From the NCBI GenBank assembly GCA_021186555.1, contig JAJKFL010000003.1, positions 44,102,408 through 44,166,407 of the forward strand: a DNA stretch of 64,000 nucleotides. The letters are read 5' to 3'. The position numbers and the translations under genes were made by a program. Position 1 is the first letter of the stretch. Every line of letters begins with the position of its first letter. The stretch comes from Reticulitermes speratus. Lineage: Eukaryota > Arthropoda > Insecta > Blattodea > Rhinotermitidae. The notes under the pieces were generated by a model. That model searched no databases. It worked only from the letters and a program-made list of their open reading frames with translations, and had not been told where the DNA came from. This document shows positions 1 to 13,001 of the stretch, piece by piece.

Positions 1-848
1 AACAGTGATGGAAGTGACAAACAAGTGCCGATTGTTATCGGAAAATCCCCGAAACCGCGATGTTTCAACAATGTAAAAAAATTACCCGCCACATACCACG
101 CGAACAATAAAGCGTGGATGACCACAGACATTTTCTCTTCATTTCTGCGTTCATTCGACGCAAGTATGGGTGCGCAAAACAGAAACATTCTCCTCTTTGT
201 GGACAATTGTGCAGCACATCCAAAGGATACATCGTTTTTAAGAAATGTAAAAGTCATACGGCACCCGGCAAATTGTACAAGTGTGCTCCAGCCCCTTGAT
301 TTAGGGGTAATAAAGTGTTATAAGCAGCTTTATAGAAAACGCCTCGTGCAAACAGCTGTTTGCTTAATGGATGCAGGCAAAGATACGAAAAAGAAGATAA
401 ACGTGTTGAACGCTTTGCACTACACTGTGGCAGCCTTGCTACAACAAGTAACCCAGCAGACAATCGAAAATTGTTTTCGGAAAGCTGGTTATGTGCAGGG
501 ACAATCTTCAGGCGATAGTGACGTCGTATTGACCAACAATGACGTCGTATTGACCAACAATGATGGACGATTTCCGCAAAGACTGGGAGAGTCAGTGGCA
601 TGAACAAAGATAAATTCGAGGACTACGTCTCTGTGGACAGTCACGTGGCAACCTGTGGTGTAGAAACAATGCAGGAGCTGTGCGTGAGCCTCGTGGCGTC
701 CGGGAGTGTGGAGGGGGAAGCAGAAGAAGAAGAAGATGGCAAACCCGAAGTTGTGCCGAGCTTTGCTGAGACGCATGAAGCGCTGATGAAAGTAAAATCT
801 TTCTTTTATGCGCACAGTATGAGTGAAGTGATCGTGAAAGTGTTCTAG
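1..848 (+). pseudogene. Tigger-type transposase, C-terminal half, frameshifted
   Basis: The reading frame is open from the first base and gives a DDE endonuclease of the Tigger/pogo family. Signature segments are VIGKSPKPRCF near the start, LLFVDNCAAHP with the second catalytic Asp at 202-204, and SVLQPLDLGVIKCYK with the third Asp at 298-300, giving 31 residues between them. The first catalytic residue and the DNA-binding domains lie outside the window. The frame stops at 601-603. The acidic C-terminal tail (FEDYVSVDSHVATCG, then an EEEED stretch) continues in another frame from 600 to 848, so a one-base shift breaks the protein. A 21-bp in-frame tandem duplication sits at 520-561. The copy is probably inactive. 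Confidence 0.85.
520..561 (+). repeat. 21-bp exact tandem duplication inside the Tigger transposase
   Basis: The unit GACGTCGTATTGACCAACAA plus T occurs twice back to back (520-540, 541-561) with no difference. It keeps the reading frame because 21 is a multiple of three. Identity of the copies suggests a recent slippage event. Confidence 0.9.
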
Positions 849-1132
849 GCCTTGAAAAATCGTACTTTGAATTGAGGAGTAAAGTTTGCACAAAACAAAC
901 GTCAATGAAAGATTTTCTCAGCAAGAAGTAATAATAACCATTAAATTGTTCTTATCTATAATTTTTAATGGTTTCCTATCGTTTTCCCATATGTATCGTT
1001 TTTGTTTTCCATCACCCTGAAAAACGATGGATAGAGGTTTTACTGTACCTCCTCAGCTATTCTAACAACCTACTACAACTTCACATTAAATAATGTCACT
1101 GGCAACAATGAGTTTTTAGTATTGTTGTTGAA

Positions 1133-1556
1133 CCAAACATTGTTGCTATGTAAACACAACACTGAGTGTCCTTTGTACTGTAGACCTACATATGTCACTG
1201 TCAACAACATAGTCTGTTGCCATGGAAATGCAACAATATGTTCTGTTTAGCACTGCTGTTGAGATAAAAATATTTCATAATATTTATATGTCCTCAGCTA
1301 TTCTAACAGCCTCATACAATTTCACGTGAAGACAGCACCAGCAACAATAAAATGTACTTGGGCGTTTATGTAAAGTGCCTGACATTTTTGTCCAATTTTT
1401 AAAAAATTTTGATTTTCTTGAGAGATTTTAATAAAGTACCCAAAATCAAATTTCACAGAAATCCACCCAGTGGGAACTGTGTTGATACGTGTGGGAAGAT
1501 GGATAGACCGACATGACAAACCTAACAGGAATTTTTCGCCACTTTTGCGAACACAC
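1133..1556 (+). repeat. Unclassified repeat family A, old copy
   Basis: Degraded member of the family defined by the copies at 26162, 45538, 51337, 54577, 59571 and 61670. Shared landmarks are ATTGTTGC..TGGAAA..CAAC near the left, then TTTCACAGAAATCCACCCAG (the family's AAAATCCGTCCAGTGGGAGC region), a GGACAGAC-like stretch, and the closing CGAACACACCTA. The left part seems duplicated: two CAACAA-containing segments are seen at 1133-1210 and again from about 1215. Confidence 0.6.
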
Positions 1557-3059
<1,503 letters not shown>

Positions 3060-3070
3060 TCAAACAACAA

Positions 3071-3900
3071 AGTTCGGGGACTCAAGTTTATACGAATAGG
3101 TAGACACGAAATGAGAAGAAAATTGTTTCAATTTCCTGCCGAGTAATCACCCTTGACTACAACACACTTTTTATACCTTTCTAAAAGTTGCACAAAACAA
3201 TCATCACAGGTGTTCAAAGGAACGTCATTTAATTTTGCAGTTACATTCTTCTTGATGTCTTGAAATCTTCTTTGCAGAGGGCAGTTTTCACTTCAGGGTA
3301 TAGAAAAATGTTGGCTGGCATAAGGTCAGGTGAATACAATGGGTGGCTGATCTCCACCACGCTGCAATGAAGTCTTCACAAGCTGTGACTCTGCGCTCCT
3401 TTTGCTCATCCATGAGACTATGCAGAACAAACTTTGCACAGATCTTCCTCTTTCCAAAATCTTCATGAAGAATCTGACAAACTTTCTCTTGATTAATGTG
3501 CAGTTGATCCTCCACCAATATTAGGACCATTCAACGGTCTCTGGCCACAAGCTGACATATATTTGCAATTGTTTCCAGATTTTGAGCAGTTTATGGCCAC
3601 CCACTCCTTGGATCATCTTTTAAGGTTCTCATATCCTTGTCTGGATGTTTGAAACCACTCAAAGACATCTGTATGATACAACTTCATTTACATAAACACT
3701 TGTAAGCACTTTGTGTGTTTCTCTAAACTGTTTTCCCAACTTTGCACAAAACTTTATGTTTGCTTGCTGCTCCACGACAACAAAGAAGAACACAATTTAT
3801 GTGCTACCGATGAACTGAGTGAGGTAGAACTTTCTTTTCACCAGTACCCGGTGGCCATAAAATGAACTAACGCAGACTGCCTACAACTGGTTTATGCACT
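3071..3900 (-). mobile_element. Dead mariner-type transposon in the encore intron
   Basis: Minus-strand remnants of a mariner transposase. Reading from high to low coordinates there is a VGKTVYRNT-like N-terminal piece near 3750-3690, then INQEKVCQILHEDFGKRKIC and CAKFVLHSLMDEQKERR at 3530-3400, then a C-terminal stretch (KTALCKEDFKTSRR) near 3290-3240. The segment holding the catalytic aspartates is missing between about 3400 and 3330, and several frames are used. Boundaries are approximate because I cannot pair its termini. Confidence 0.75.
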
Positions 3901-4442
3901 AAATCACACTTGCATGGTAGCATTAATCCCGGGCCCATTCTACTTAGCTTAAACATCTCAGCTTTTTAGTTGTTTCTACAAACTTCTTTCCCACTTCATT
4001 GTGACAATCCAGTTGTAATGAATGATGTGAGCTGTTCTGTCGCCTCTGATTTTAAAATGCACCTAGGTTATTTAAGATTCACAAAAACCTTGCCAATAAT
4101 TAAATATTTGAGGTAACATAGTGTATGTATTCCACTATTTGCCAGATCAAAATACAAGACAGCCACAGGTAAGTTCATGAAGAAGCTTATGGACTACACC
4201 TATAAAACAGAAAAAATCACAGGAAGTAATAAAAACTGACTAGAAAGTAACCAATCATTTTGTCTCCAGCTTGTAGACAAAATGTGAATATCAGTGAATC
4301 TCAACTGACAATTTGCAATAAACTGTAATGGAACTAAATAATCAAGTAATTGGTTTTTGAACACCATCTAAATGTGTAGTGAAGACTCCTGCACCAGCAT
4401 TAAGCACTAAGTTGTTGAAAAATGGTTGCACCTGTGACTCAC

Positions 4443-4584
4443 TTGTTATCTCTGGCAAGGTTGACCAGTTCCTGCTCTATCTTCAGCAGTAGTATCCTGT
4501 CCTTCTGGTTGCGATTCAGTGTGTCCATAATGAACTGCTGCAGATCCACTCCTGTGCTGTCTGTGTACTGCTCTGTGCTGCTGT
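4443..4584 (-). CDS. enc: encore/R3HDM homologue, exon upstream of the R3H exon
   Basis: Minus-strand exon of 142 bp with acceptor TTGGTTGTGCAG before 4584 and donor GTGAGT at 4442-4437. It begins with two bases that complete an Asp codon from the previous exon, encodes SSTEQYTDSTGVDLQQF then IMDTLNRNQKDRILLLKIEQ and ELVNLARDN, and ends with two bases completed by the next exon. The acidic/LLLKIEQEL helix immediately before R3H is characteristic of the encore/R3HDM/ARPP21 group. Phase agreement on both sides makes this exon secure. Confidence 0.92.
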
Positions 4585-5063
4585 CTGCACAACCAAACAG
4601 AAACTTAACACATGTCTTTATTTGCAAAATTTGAGGTTTTCACAGCAGTGTTGTTGACGATTTATGTCTTTGAAATGTTGTGCTGTGCCACTGGGAAGAA
4701 CACTGCCTAACCCTGAAGAGGAAGGCACTACAATTCTTTGACACATTGGGAATTCTTTAGTCAATAACACAGCATATTATCACAGAAGAATTCTTTACAC
4801 AGTAACACGGCATAACATCATAAAAGACTTGAATCATCATGTGTTTACTTTATTTCATGCATCCCATAGTGTCACATAGACAAAAAAAAAATCAGGATTA
4901 TTATTAATACTCTGTTGCTAGGAACTGTATGTAATGTTACTGACAAAAACTGTAATATTGTTTCAGACATAAAATTTGAGGTGACATGACTGGGCTACAG
5001 GTACCATGCCAGCTTCATGACCTTGGATGTCACTGTGCCAAGAAGTTTCAATTAAATGGAATA

Positions 5064-5205
5064 AAGGTCTTCGATCTTCCAGGATGTTGTAGACGGTCAA
5101 CGCCTAGTTTGTTACCAATGTTTCAGGAGGGGATATCAGTACCAAAATGTCAGTAACAAGCTATCCATTGACACCACAGAACATCCCAGTAGACTGAAGA
5201 CCTCA
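5064..5205. repeat. Fold-back element in an encore intron
   Basis: Imperfect inverted arms at about 5064-5125 and 5137-5205. The left arm GGTCTTCGATCTTCCAGGA.. mirrors the right arm ..CATCCCAGTAGACTGAAGACC. Both arms carry GTTACCAATGTTTC or its mirror near the centre, the same core seen in the other fold-back copies in this window. Confidence 0.6.
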
Positions 5206-5438
5206 CCTACACCATGGCAAAAGCCTAAAATCTTGCACAGGTGAAATGAAGGATGAAGCTGTACATTCTAATATTACATTTACCTAAAAAGGAACATAAC
5301 AGACAAACTGCTTCAAGAAATATGTTTATTTCCATTCAAGACAGGCACAGGGTACAGCAGAAGCACGCTCTGTGTTTTGACATTTCAAACACAGCACAAA
5401 ATATAAACAAGACAACAGTGACCAAAGCAGTTACACAC

Positions 5439-5685
5439 CTCTTGACAAGCATGGTGAAGAACTGTCCATGCTTCCCTGTGAAGAACCTTGGTGCCGCAGC
5501 TTGTGCCTTGAGCTGGACGGCCAACAGACAGGCTGTTGGTGGAAGCTGTCTGTGGCTGCTGCTGTTGTTGTTGCAACAGGTGCTGGCCCCAACACAGGTA
5601 CGTGGTGTGCTTCTGGATCTGGAGGAGGTGATGTCTCTTCTCTCATGGCATGACTTCGCACCAGCAGCTTCACCTTGGTGTGTGA
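5439..5685 (-). CDS. enc: encore/R3HDM homologue, proline/serine-rich exon
   Basis: Minus-strand exon of 247 bp. The acceptor is CTGTATGTTCCAG before 5685 and the donor GTGTGT starts at 5438. It opens in phase 0 with SHTKVKLLVRSHAMREET, then SPPPDPEAHHVPVLGPAP, an Ala/Thr-rich stretch, and SSRHKLRHQGSSQGSMDSSS before CLSR. It ends with one base (G) that the next exon completes to Asp. RSHAMREETSPPP and KLRHQGSSQGS are segments I remember from insect encore proteins. The region is low complexity and probably disordered. No frame break is seen. Confidence 0.9.
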
Positions 5686-6618
5686 CTGGAACATACAGTA
5701 AAACTGTAAATGATTATGGAGATGTGGGATGGGGAGAGAACAGGATAAAGGAATAACTGTCACATGGCCAGTTAAGAAAAGCTGTCAGTCAGTTACAAAT
5801 TAATAACAATTCTTGGATTATGAGAATTTGGACATCAATGCAGCACTTACTTCATACACATAAAGCTTGTTTTTAAATTAAAACCTAATTTGTATCTGAG
5901 ACATTAATTTCCAATTTGCTTCATTGTTGTGGTAATTTCATAAATGAAATTGATATAAGGATGTTCAGTATATCAAATGAAACAATTCTGTCCATAACAA
6001 GAAAAGTGTTAACTCAAATGCTCATTCCTTGGAGGTCATGATATGGTAAAAGACAAGATCCACGAGCATGTTACTTATGCAATGTTGTGAACATGCGTTT
6101 ACTGAGCCAGATGACATGTATGTAGAGTGAAGTGGCCTTTTGCCACTCATTTATATTCACTGTAACCTACTGCTATTACTCCTGCTAATTTAAATGCCCA
6201 CAATCTTCTGTGATTTGGAATGGTATGCATCACAGTAGACACTTATGTTCCTATGTTTGAGGGTGTTAGGTACAGCAAACTCTTATGAAAACCACCAAAT
6301 TTCTGTTCACATCTGCATAACACTCTCCCCTAAACAAAGAAGCAATAATGTATCTGAGATTTATCATTTTTTTGTGTGGTTAATTCTACCATAATGTTAA
6401 ATGAACTCCATTTTTCCTAAATCACGAACAATTAATGTTGCCAGGGTTCATGACCTGACAAGTTGGAATAGCAGGATTTGTGTGTAAAAGTTGTCCTATG
6501 GACTGAACTTACAAACAGCAATGCAGAACTTTTAACTACGATACCCCCCACAATACGTCATATACAGTTATGCCTACAATATGTCATATACTGTATGCAT
6601 AAGTATTATGGTCCAGAG

Positions 6619-7265
6619 CAGTGTTTCCCAAACGTTTTTGCACGCGGACCTCTTTCGGCTTTGAAAAATAACCATGGACCCTCACATCCATGCTCATGTA
6701 AATATAGAGTATCCGAATGATAGGTATCCAAAATTAAAAATGTATATCTCAGAAATTATTTTAGATATCTATGAATACATACCAGTAGCATACGTAAGAA
6801 TGCACTGCATGATTTGACCTTAATTAAAATGACTGTCACTTGCTTTGTGGGTATAGAAAGTTTTTAACTTAGATGTGCTAATGGTCCGTTGCACAGAAGA
6901 CGTACAATGGTCATACAAAATAAACATATTGCCAATGAAACAAGTTTCACAACTATTTTAAACAAAACATTCCTTTAATGGGGGGGCATGGACTGGATTG
7001 ATATGGCTCAGGATAGGGACAGGTGGCGGGCTCCTGTGAGTGCGGTAATGAACCTTCGGGTTCCATAAAACGCTGGGAATTTCTTGACTAGCTGAGACCT
7101 GTTAGCTTCTCAAGAAGGACTCTGCTCCATGGAGTTAGTTAGTTATTCCTTTAATTTAAAAAATAAGTAAACTTCAAAGTAGCCATTACAGAAATGTATC
7201 CACAGATCGCCTGGAAATGGTTGTGGATCCCTTAGGATCAGCGGAGCATATTTTGGGAAGCACTG
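6619..7265. mobile_element. hAT-type non-autonomous element with a LINE tail inserted
   Basis: Terminal inverted repeats CAGTGTTTCCCAAACG (left) and TTTTGGGAAGCACTG (right) flank 647 bp. The 8-bp flanks GTCCAGAG (6611-6618) and GCCTAGAG (7266-7273) match at six of eight positions, as expected for an old hAT target duplication. No transposase is visible. A LINE tail with its own 11-bp duplication lies at 6980-7144, so the hAT element was there first. It lies in the encore intron 5686-7712. Confidence 0.8.
6980..7144 (+). mobile_element. 5'-truncated LINE tail (LINE group A)
   Basis: This 165-bp insert is bounded by the exact 11-bp repeat ATTCCTTTAAT (6969-6979 and 7145-7155) and ends in a short GTTAGTTAGTT tail. 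In one frame it reads as the decayed end of a non-LTR reverse transcriptase ORF ([15 protein letters not shown], then stop). The same 3' segment recurs near 30017, 40390, 41935, 43045, 52460 and 60320. Confidence 0.8.
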
Positions 7266-7712
7266 GCCTAGAGGGATGAAAGGTGTTTTCTTCCCCCTTC
7301 ACAAACCAGCTGTACACGTTTCAAGAATACAAGATGCTGTCATGCCAGTTGTACAGGCTGAAAGTTGTTCCCACATAACTACCACTTTTCTGGATAGGAC
7401 ATGCAACAGCAAAGGTGAGGATGTGGAGCACAAATGAACCAAACCCTGGTCCTCCAACCCATGGGTAGTCACTTTCCAGACTAAGCAATCTTGGCTCGTA
7501 CATACAATTACTACATAATTAAATTTTGTGCTTGAAGTTATTCTTGTAATGTGTGAAGAACTGTTCAGAACAACAATACCACAACACGTGATTGTAAAAT
7601 TCACATCCGAGAGTAGAACACCAAGAAATCAGCTCAGAAGGTTAGTTCAGTGGTAATGCGTGTGACCGGTAGTTGACAAACATGAAGTACTTAACAGTAA
7701 TGGTCATCTTAC

Positions 7713-7982
7713 TCTGACTCTTGGAGGTGGTGGTGGGGACTTGTCCTCAGTATCCACGCTGTTTGCTCTTGAGAGACCAGCTCTCTGTTGCTGCTGATGC
7801 TGTATGTCATCTCTGGTCTCCTTTGTCTTGTGCTTGTCGGACGTTTGATTACCAGACGCTGGACTGGGAGTGTTGTCATCACCCTGGCAGTGGCATGACA
7901 TTGATATGGCAGCACCAGGGCTGCTGGAGGGGCTTGACTTATGTGTGACTGACTCATCTTCCTCCAGCTCTTCAAACTCTGC
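7713..7982 (-). CDS. enc: encore/R3HDM homologue, acidic/Ser-rich exon
   Basis: Minus-strand exon of 270 bp, 90 whole codons. The acceptor is GGTTCTGTAG before 7982 and the donor GTAAGA starts at 7712. It opens AEFEELEEDESVTHKSSPSS, includes a CHCQGDDNTPSPASGNQ stretch, a QHQQQQ run and SRANSVDTEDKSPPPPPRVR. It is phase 0 at both ends, so it joins directly to SHTKVKLLV of the next exon. The composition (acidic, Ser/Pro/Gln-rich) fits the disordered N-terminal half of encore-family proteins. There is no catalytic domain. A poly-Gln stretch may vary in length between individuals. Confidence 0.88.
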
Positions 7983-8622
7983 CTACAGAACCACACAACT
8001 CTTCTGACAGTTATTTTTTCAAAGCATGTATGAATTGTCAAGAAATAATATTCTAAACCCTTTACTGACAAATGCCACAAGAAATCTGTGGCTCCAAAGG
8101 GCACCATGGTAAAATAAAATTCCCAGTTCTGATAGGACAGACCTTACAGCTGAACAACTGCCAGTGTCTAGTGAAGAGGGATGGTCATTCTTGCTCAACT
8201 CACTCTCTATGAATCACACATGCACCAAACACTCCTCTTCCTTTAACTGTACATCACTTTCTGAAAAATTCAGCACAGCCATGCAGTTCACGGTCCAAAA
8301 GAATGTACTGAAATATTCAAACAGTTCTTACAAAATTCTTAAATGAAAATGAAGACAGACTCTGCCATAATTATGGGAACATGCCTCTTCTTTTGGACTT
8401 GTCCTGACTTAGTTATTTTTAAAATTATGTAACAATTTTTAAATATGTGTTAGGTCTTGCAAATTCTGTACCATTACACAATTAACGCAGACAAATGTGA
8501 CTACACTAAAGTGTCAGTGTTATTTAACGATACTGTCAACTGCTAAGACTACAGAGCATCAGTGACAGCTGGAGCACTAGCAGAATAACAGTGACAGCAA
8601 AAAACTAAGTACTCCTACAAAA

Positions 8623-8682
8623 ACCTGCCCCATTGCCACTTTGTCCACCATAAATTCCACATGACTGGCCTGGGACTGAAAC
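8623..8682 (-). mobile_element. SINE family 1, 60-bp fragment
   Basis: The segment CCATTGCCACTTTGTCCACC.. followed by ..CCACATGACTGGCCTGGGA matches the middle of the SINE-1 copies at 31070 and 52092. Both ends of the element are missing. Confidence 0.65.
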
Positions 8683-8783
8683 CAAGTTTTAATGGGACTT
8701 CTAAAACTTCATGCATGGGAAAACTCTGTATCCAGGAAACACTCTTAGAGTGTAGCAATTTTTAGCAGCTACTTAATGTGTAC

Positions 8784-8872
8784 CTGTTTGGAGAGCGTTC
8801 GTTGAGCACGGAGATTCCGCTCCATGATTGGGCTCCCTGGAGCACTGTTCGACTGGACAACTATACTGGGAA
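8784..8872 (-). CDS. enc: encore/R3HDM homologue, most 5' exon identified
   Basis: Minus-strand exon of 89 bp with acceptor CTGTCTGTTGCAG before 8872 and donor GTACAC at 8783-8778. It starts with two bases of a split codon, then encodes PSIVVQSNSAPGSPIMERN and LRAQRTLSKQ, ending exactly at a codon boundary. The next exon also starts at a codon boundary. Because the exon begins in mid-codon, at least one further coding exon must lie to its right. I could not place it with confidence. Confidence 0.85.
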
Positions 8873-11800
8873 CTGCAACAGACAGTGCCTGGTCAAGGTA
8901 GACAATATACTGAGAGCAAATTAAAAGACCAGTACCATAGAGACCATGGTTTAATTAAAATCTAATACATGAGCATTAAGCAAGGCTGAAGTATTATCAA
9001 AATATGTGAAAAAACAGACTGGCAAATATAAAACTGACACAACATGCTTTTAACTGTATTTCTATAACATTAGTCCAGCCATCTCCTTTTGTAGTCACGT
9101 GTAAGTACAAACTTTGGACACCAAAAATCATTCATATTATTTTGAGATTTTGTATCATAAAACATTTATGAGAAAGATGCAATATTCTCCCACTGCATTT
9201 TCATCAGCAACTAAAAAACAATTAACACTGTAGATATATACTAGATGTATATTCCTTTGTCCATTTCATGACACATTTACATTACAGTAAAAGAAACATG
9301 ATATAACAAAAGAGAAAGAAAGGTTATGAGACAAAGGATTCTTCCATGTGAAAGAATCACTACTTGTTTCTTTACACCACAGATTTATTTGTAAAGCTCC
9401 TCTACAGTTACCTTACCACTGATACTGAAGGTCAAGTTTATGATATCACTTTCAAAACAGCCATGATAAGTAGCATATATTGGTACACTTGCAGTCAAAC
9501 AGATCACTATGTTATGCGCAGGACATCTCACTTCCCATGTATTAATCATGTCCTGCCAATCCCTCGATTTAATCACACTAACAATACTTGATAAAGAGCC
9601 TAAACTATAAAACTCCTCTTTATGTAATTTTCTCCAGTTCCTGGTGACAAATATTATCCTCAGCACACTGGTTTCAAACACCTCAGCATCTTCTTCGCTC
9701 AGAGTGACAGACCAAGTCAGAATACCACTCTGGTAGGTAACAATAACAAAGTAACCCTTTCTTCTTTATTTTGAAGGGAAATGTATTAAATTCCTTTCAA
9801 TATCATTATCTAAAACACATAACTAAAGACATAAACAAAATATTAAAGCATTTGAAAGGTAGGGACTCCAGTTAAAAGACACTCATTGTTTAAAGTTAAA
9901 GATAAAATTTGGAGCAAATACCTTTCCAATGTCAGAGACCTTACGTGCATTTCTTTCGAATACTTTACATTTTAGTTTCCAGTTTGTGTAATATGGTAAT
10001 TGTGTCTGGTAAGTCAAAGTATTCTCACATATGTAAGGTAATGAGGAAAATATGAATGAAACCACTTCAGCAGACAATAACCATCATGGTAATACAATGA
10101 GTGCTCGACTGATCCTGAATCCCTATGCCAGCACACACACACACTGAATACAATTGTTTGAAAAGAGGATGGAGGGAATGCTCATGCAGAAGTGAAGAGT
10201 GTGGACTGTAGGTCATGCTGCTCAACATCACTTAAAGAAAAAGATAGAAAGAACACCTACAGCGCAATTGTGAGGAGGGAGAAGTGCTCTAGAAAGAGTT
10301 AGTGAATTATGTGGCATAAAATTAACTCAAGACCAATGTAAGAGAGACAGGAAACAAGAATAATCTTTTTGTACAGCAAGTTTAACAAAACAACAGCGTT
10401 GCAAATCGATAAAGATAATCTGCATCCATGTACAATCATTGTCAATAGCATATTCCAAAATAATAATACTTTTCTGTAATCAGTTTGTGACATTGTACTG
10501 TCAGCAAAATTGATAAGCATTTGATCCACTCATATGTCATACAAATCAGAATATTCTAAAGTGAAAAGTATTGTGTGAACAGAAAAAGTAACCTGCAAAA
10601 CTTTGCTACTAGATGATACGTTTCTATAATTTTGTACTTGTATGTCAATGATTATTGAGTCATGACATGGATCATGTATGCATCAAACAATATCAAATGA
10701 GACTGTTTGATGGCACTCGATTTGCAGCCCTAAAGAACTGTAAGTGACTAAAGTTTTGTACTCACTCTCCAATCTCGCCATGGTTTTGAATAAGAGGGGA
10801 GGTGTTGGATCTTGCTTTTTAATAAATCTTTTTTGTTTTTCAATTGGTCTACGTGTGCAACAGTCTTGCACTGGGCAGGTTAGTTGAGCATTCCGCCTAC
10901 AGAGGGCAGGTCTGGCGTACACTCGGGGCCCGGTCCAAGCTAGCCAATAAAGAAATTAAATAAATAAGAAAAATGAGGGTGAGGAAGGGAGAGTAAAAAA
11001 TAAACATAAGTAACATCCATAATTTGAAATAAATTTACAACATAAAACACATGCTTCTCTTACGAAATATTTCAAATTGGGCTCACATCTATACTACACT
11101 TTGATGTCATAATAACCAGATGTTTTGTCTGACCAAGATTCAAATATAGAAAACCTCACATATTTAAATTGCTCTATATTACAGAAAAATCCCCATTGTC
11201 TTATTTTTTCTTAATTTAAGCAAACGGATTCAGAATTTTAATACAGTGCCCATGCTGAGAACAGCACAAATATCTGCATTCATAATGTAACCATAGAAGA
11301 CCAGTGTTATAAAATCATGACTGGAACTTGTACTGTGGTTAGACACAATTCATAATTGCTGAATGGTCATGTCTGCCACAGAACATCTGGAAAGAAGTAG
11401 TAGCTCATAGCTCAAACAACAAACACTTTATTACATCTCCAGCTCCGCTGAAAATGTCTGATGTAAGTATGTTGCTTGAATATCACAAAAGTGTACAGCA
11501 TACATCTTGACCAAAGGAATCTTGCATTATTTTTTTCACATCCAATTTTACAAGGCCTGAGACTGAAAGATGAAACAATCAGAATGGAATGCAGAAAAGG
11601 TCACAGATATTTCTAGACAAAAATCAACACTTATGATAATCAAATATTGCACCCATCATCGACTTCCTTGACACTGTGTGTGGCACTGTGGTACTATCGC
11701 CCAGTTTTTCCAGATATTTAAATTTTAATGCGGTTTTATTACATTTTACATTAAAATTTGGAGGGCCTTAGTTTTGCTACAGTCTATTACATGTGGAGGA

Positions 11801-12117
11801 GCAAAGGGTTAATTACAATTTTAATACTTGCACATGGGTTATTTCCACTCAAAAATGAGGCCTCCTTCCCACATCATGAGCTTGCAAATACAATACAGTA
11901 TATCAAAGACAAGTGCAAAAACACTGCAACAGGCTATCAGAATTGCTAATTTCTGATTCAGATCCACAGCTATTTTTGTTAAATATACAGACAGAATAAA
12001 TGGGCAAATAAATACACCACTTCTGTCCTGTGTTAATTTACTGTATTTCTTGGAACCATGTACAGTGCAAACAACAAAATCTACGTGCATGTCAAAGCAC
12101 ACATGAAATTTACAAAC
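8873..12117. other. Probable intron, no recognised feature
   Basis: A/T-rich sequence upstream of the last encore exon found. I saw short ORFs only, none with a domain, and no clear transposon termini. It is probably intronic because the encore exon at 8784-8872 requires a coding exon further right. Confidence 0.5.
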
Positions 12118-12160
12118 ACTGGGTAACAAACTTTATTCTATTTTCACCGAGCATTTTTCG

Positions 12161-12644
12161 AGTATAGGCAATGTTTTCCACCAACTAAATGCACTTGTCA
12201 TAAAAACACAAAAATATTCTAAAACTGTTTGATAAAAAGCCCCAACATGTTTCGGCTCATTAATGAGCCATCCTCAGAGGGTCACAACTGTCTGTTCTCA
12301 AAACACGTACATATGTTAATCCTCTGTAGAGGTATATGGTCAACGTCCTATCTCACCAATCTTACTTTATCACTCCGTAGATCGATATGTTTTTTTTTGG
12401 GGGGGGGGGGGGGCGGAAACATATCGATCTACGGAGTGATAAAGTAAGATTGGTGAGATAGGACGTTGACCATATACCTCTACAGAGGATTAACATATGT
12501 ACGTGTTTTGAGAACAGACAGTTGTGACCCCTGAGGATGGCTCATTAATGAGCCGAAACATGTCGGGGCTTTTTATCAAACAGTTTTAGAATATTTTAGT
12601 GTTTTTGTAACAAGGGCATTCAGTTGGTGGAAAACATTGTCTAT
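12161..12644. repeat. Large fold-back element with G-tract loop
   Basis: Two arms of about 230 bp (12161-12394 and about 12415-12643) are inverted copies differing at roughly eight positions. They surround T9 G15 at the centre. Each arm holds ACATGTTTCGGCTCATTAAT and GCCATCCTCAG. The direct repeat ACTGGGTAACAA occurs at 12118-12129 and 12645-12656, close to both ends, and may be a target duplication. About 31 bp separate the left copy from the arm. There is no coding capacity. Confidence 0.9.
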
Positions 12645-12701
12645 ACTGGGTAACAAGTTCTTTCTAGTTCTTCCTTATTCTTTTACCTACTTATTCACCA
12701 T

Positions 12702-12988
12702 GGGTCGGGATAGCGTAGTTGGTATAGTGACTCGCTACGAGCTGGATGGTCTGAGGATCGAATCCTGGTGGGGGCGAGATTTTCAGCACCCGTCCAGGCC
12801 GGCCCTGGGGCCTACCCAGCCTCCTGTACAATGGGTACCGGGTCATTCCCGGGGGTAAAGCGGCTGGGGCTTGGCGTTCACCACCCACTCCCATCTAGCG
12901 CCGAGGTTAAAGAAAGAGTAGAGCTATACCTCTACTCCCCCTCTGGGCCTTCATGGCCTGTTCCAGGGTGAACTCTGTTTTTACCTTT
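12702..12988 (+). mobile_element. SINE family 3, full length
   Basis: A tRNA-like head (TAGTTGGTATAGTGACTCGC as A-box region, GGATCGAATCC as B box near 12755) is followed by a conserved body ending TACCTCTACTCCCCCTC..CATGGCCTGTTC..AGGGTGAA and a T-rich tail. It is flanked by ACTTATTCACCAT (12689-12701) and ACTTACTCACCAT (12989-13001), a 13-bp target duplication with one change. Pol III transcription from the internal boxes is expected. Confidence 0.88.
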
Positions 12989-13001
12989 ACTTACTCACCA
13001 T

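Larger units (their letters stand above)
1..1045 (+). mobile_element. Tigger/pogo-type DNA transposon, left end outside the window
   Basis: The element enters from the left edge. Its right end is an inverted terminus ending at 1045, which reads CAGTAAAACCTCTATCC on the opposite strand. It is followed by TA at 1046-1047, the target duplicated by Tc1/mariner/pogo elements. The left terminus is not visible, so autonomy cannot be judged. The element contains the transposase remnant described separately and lies downstream of the last visible encore exon, on the opposite strand. Confidence 0.85.
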
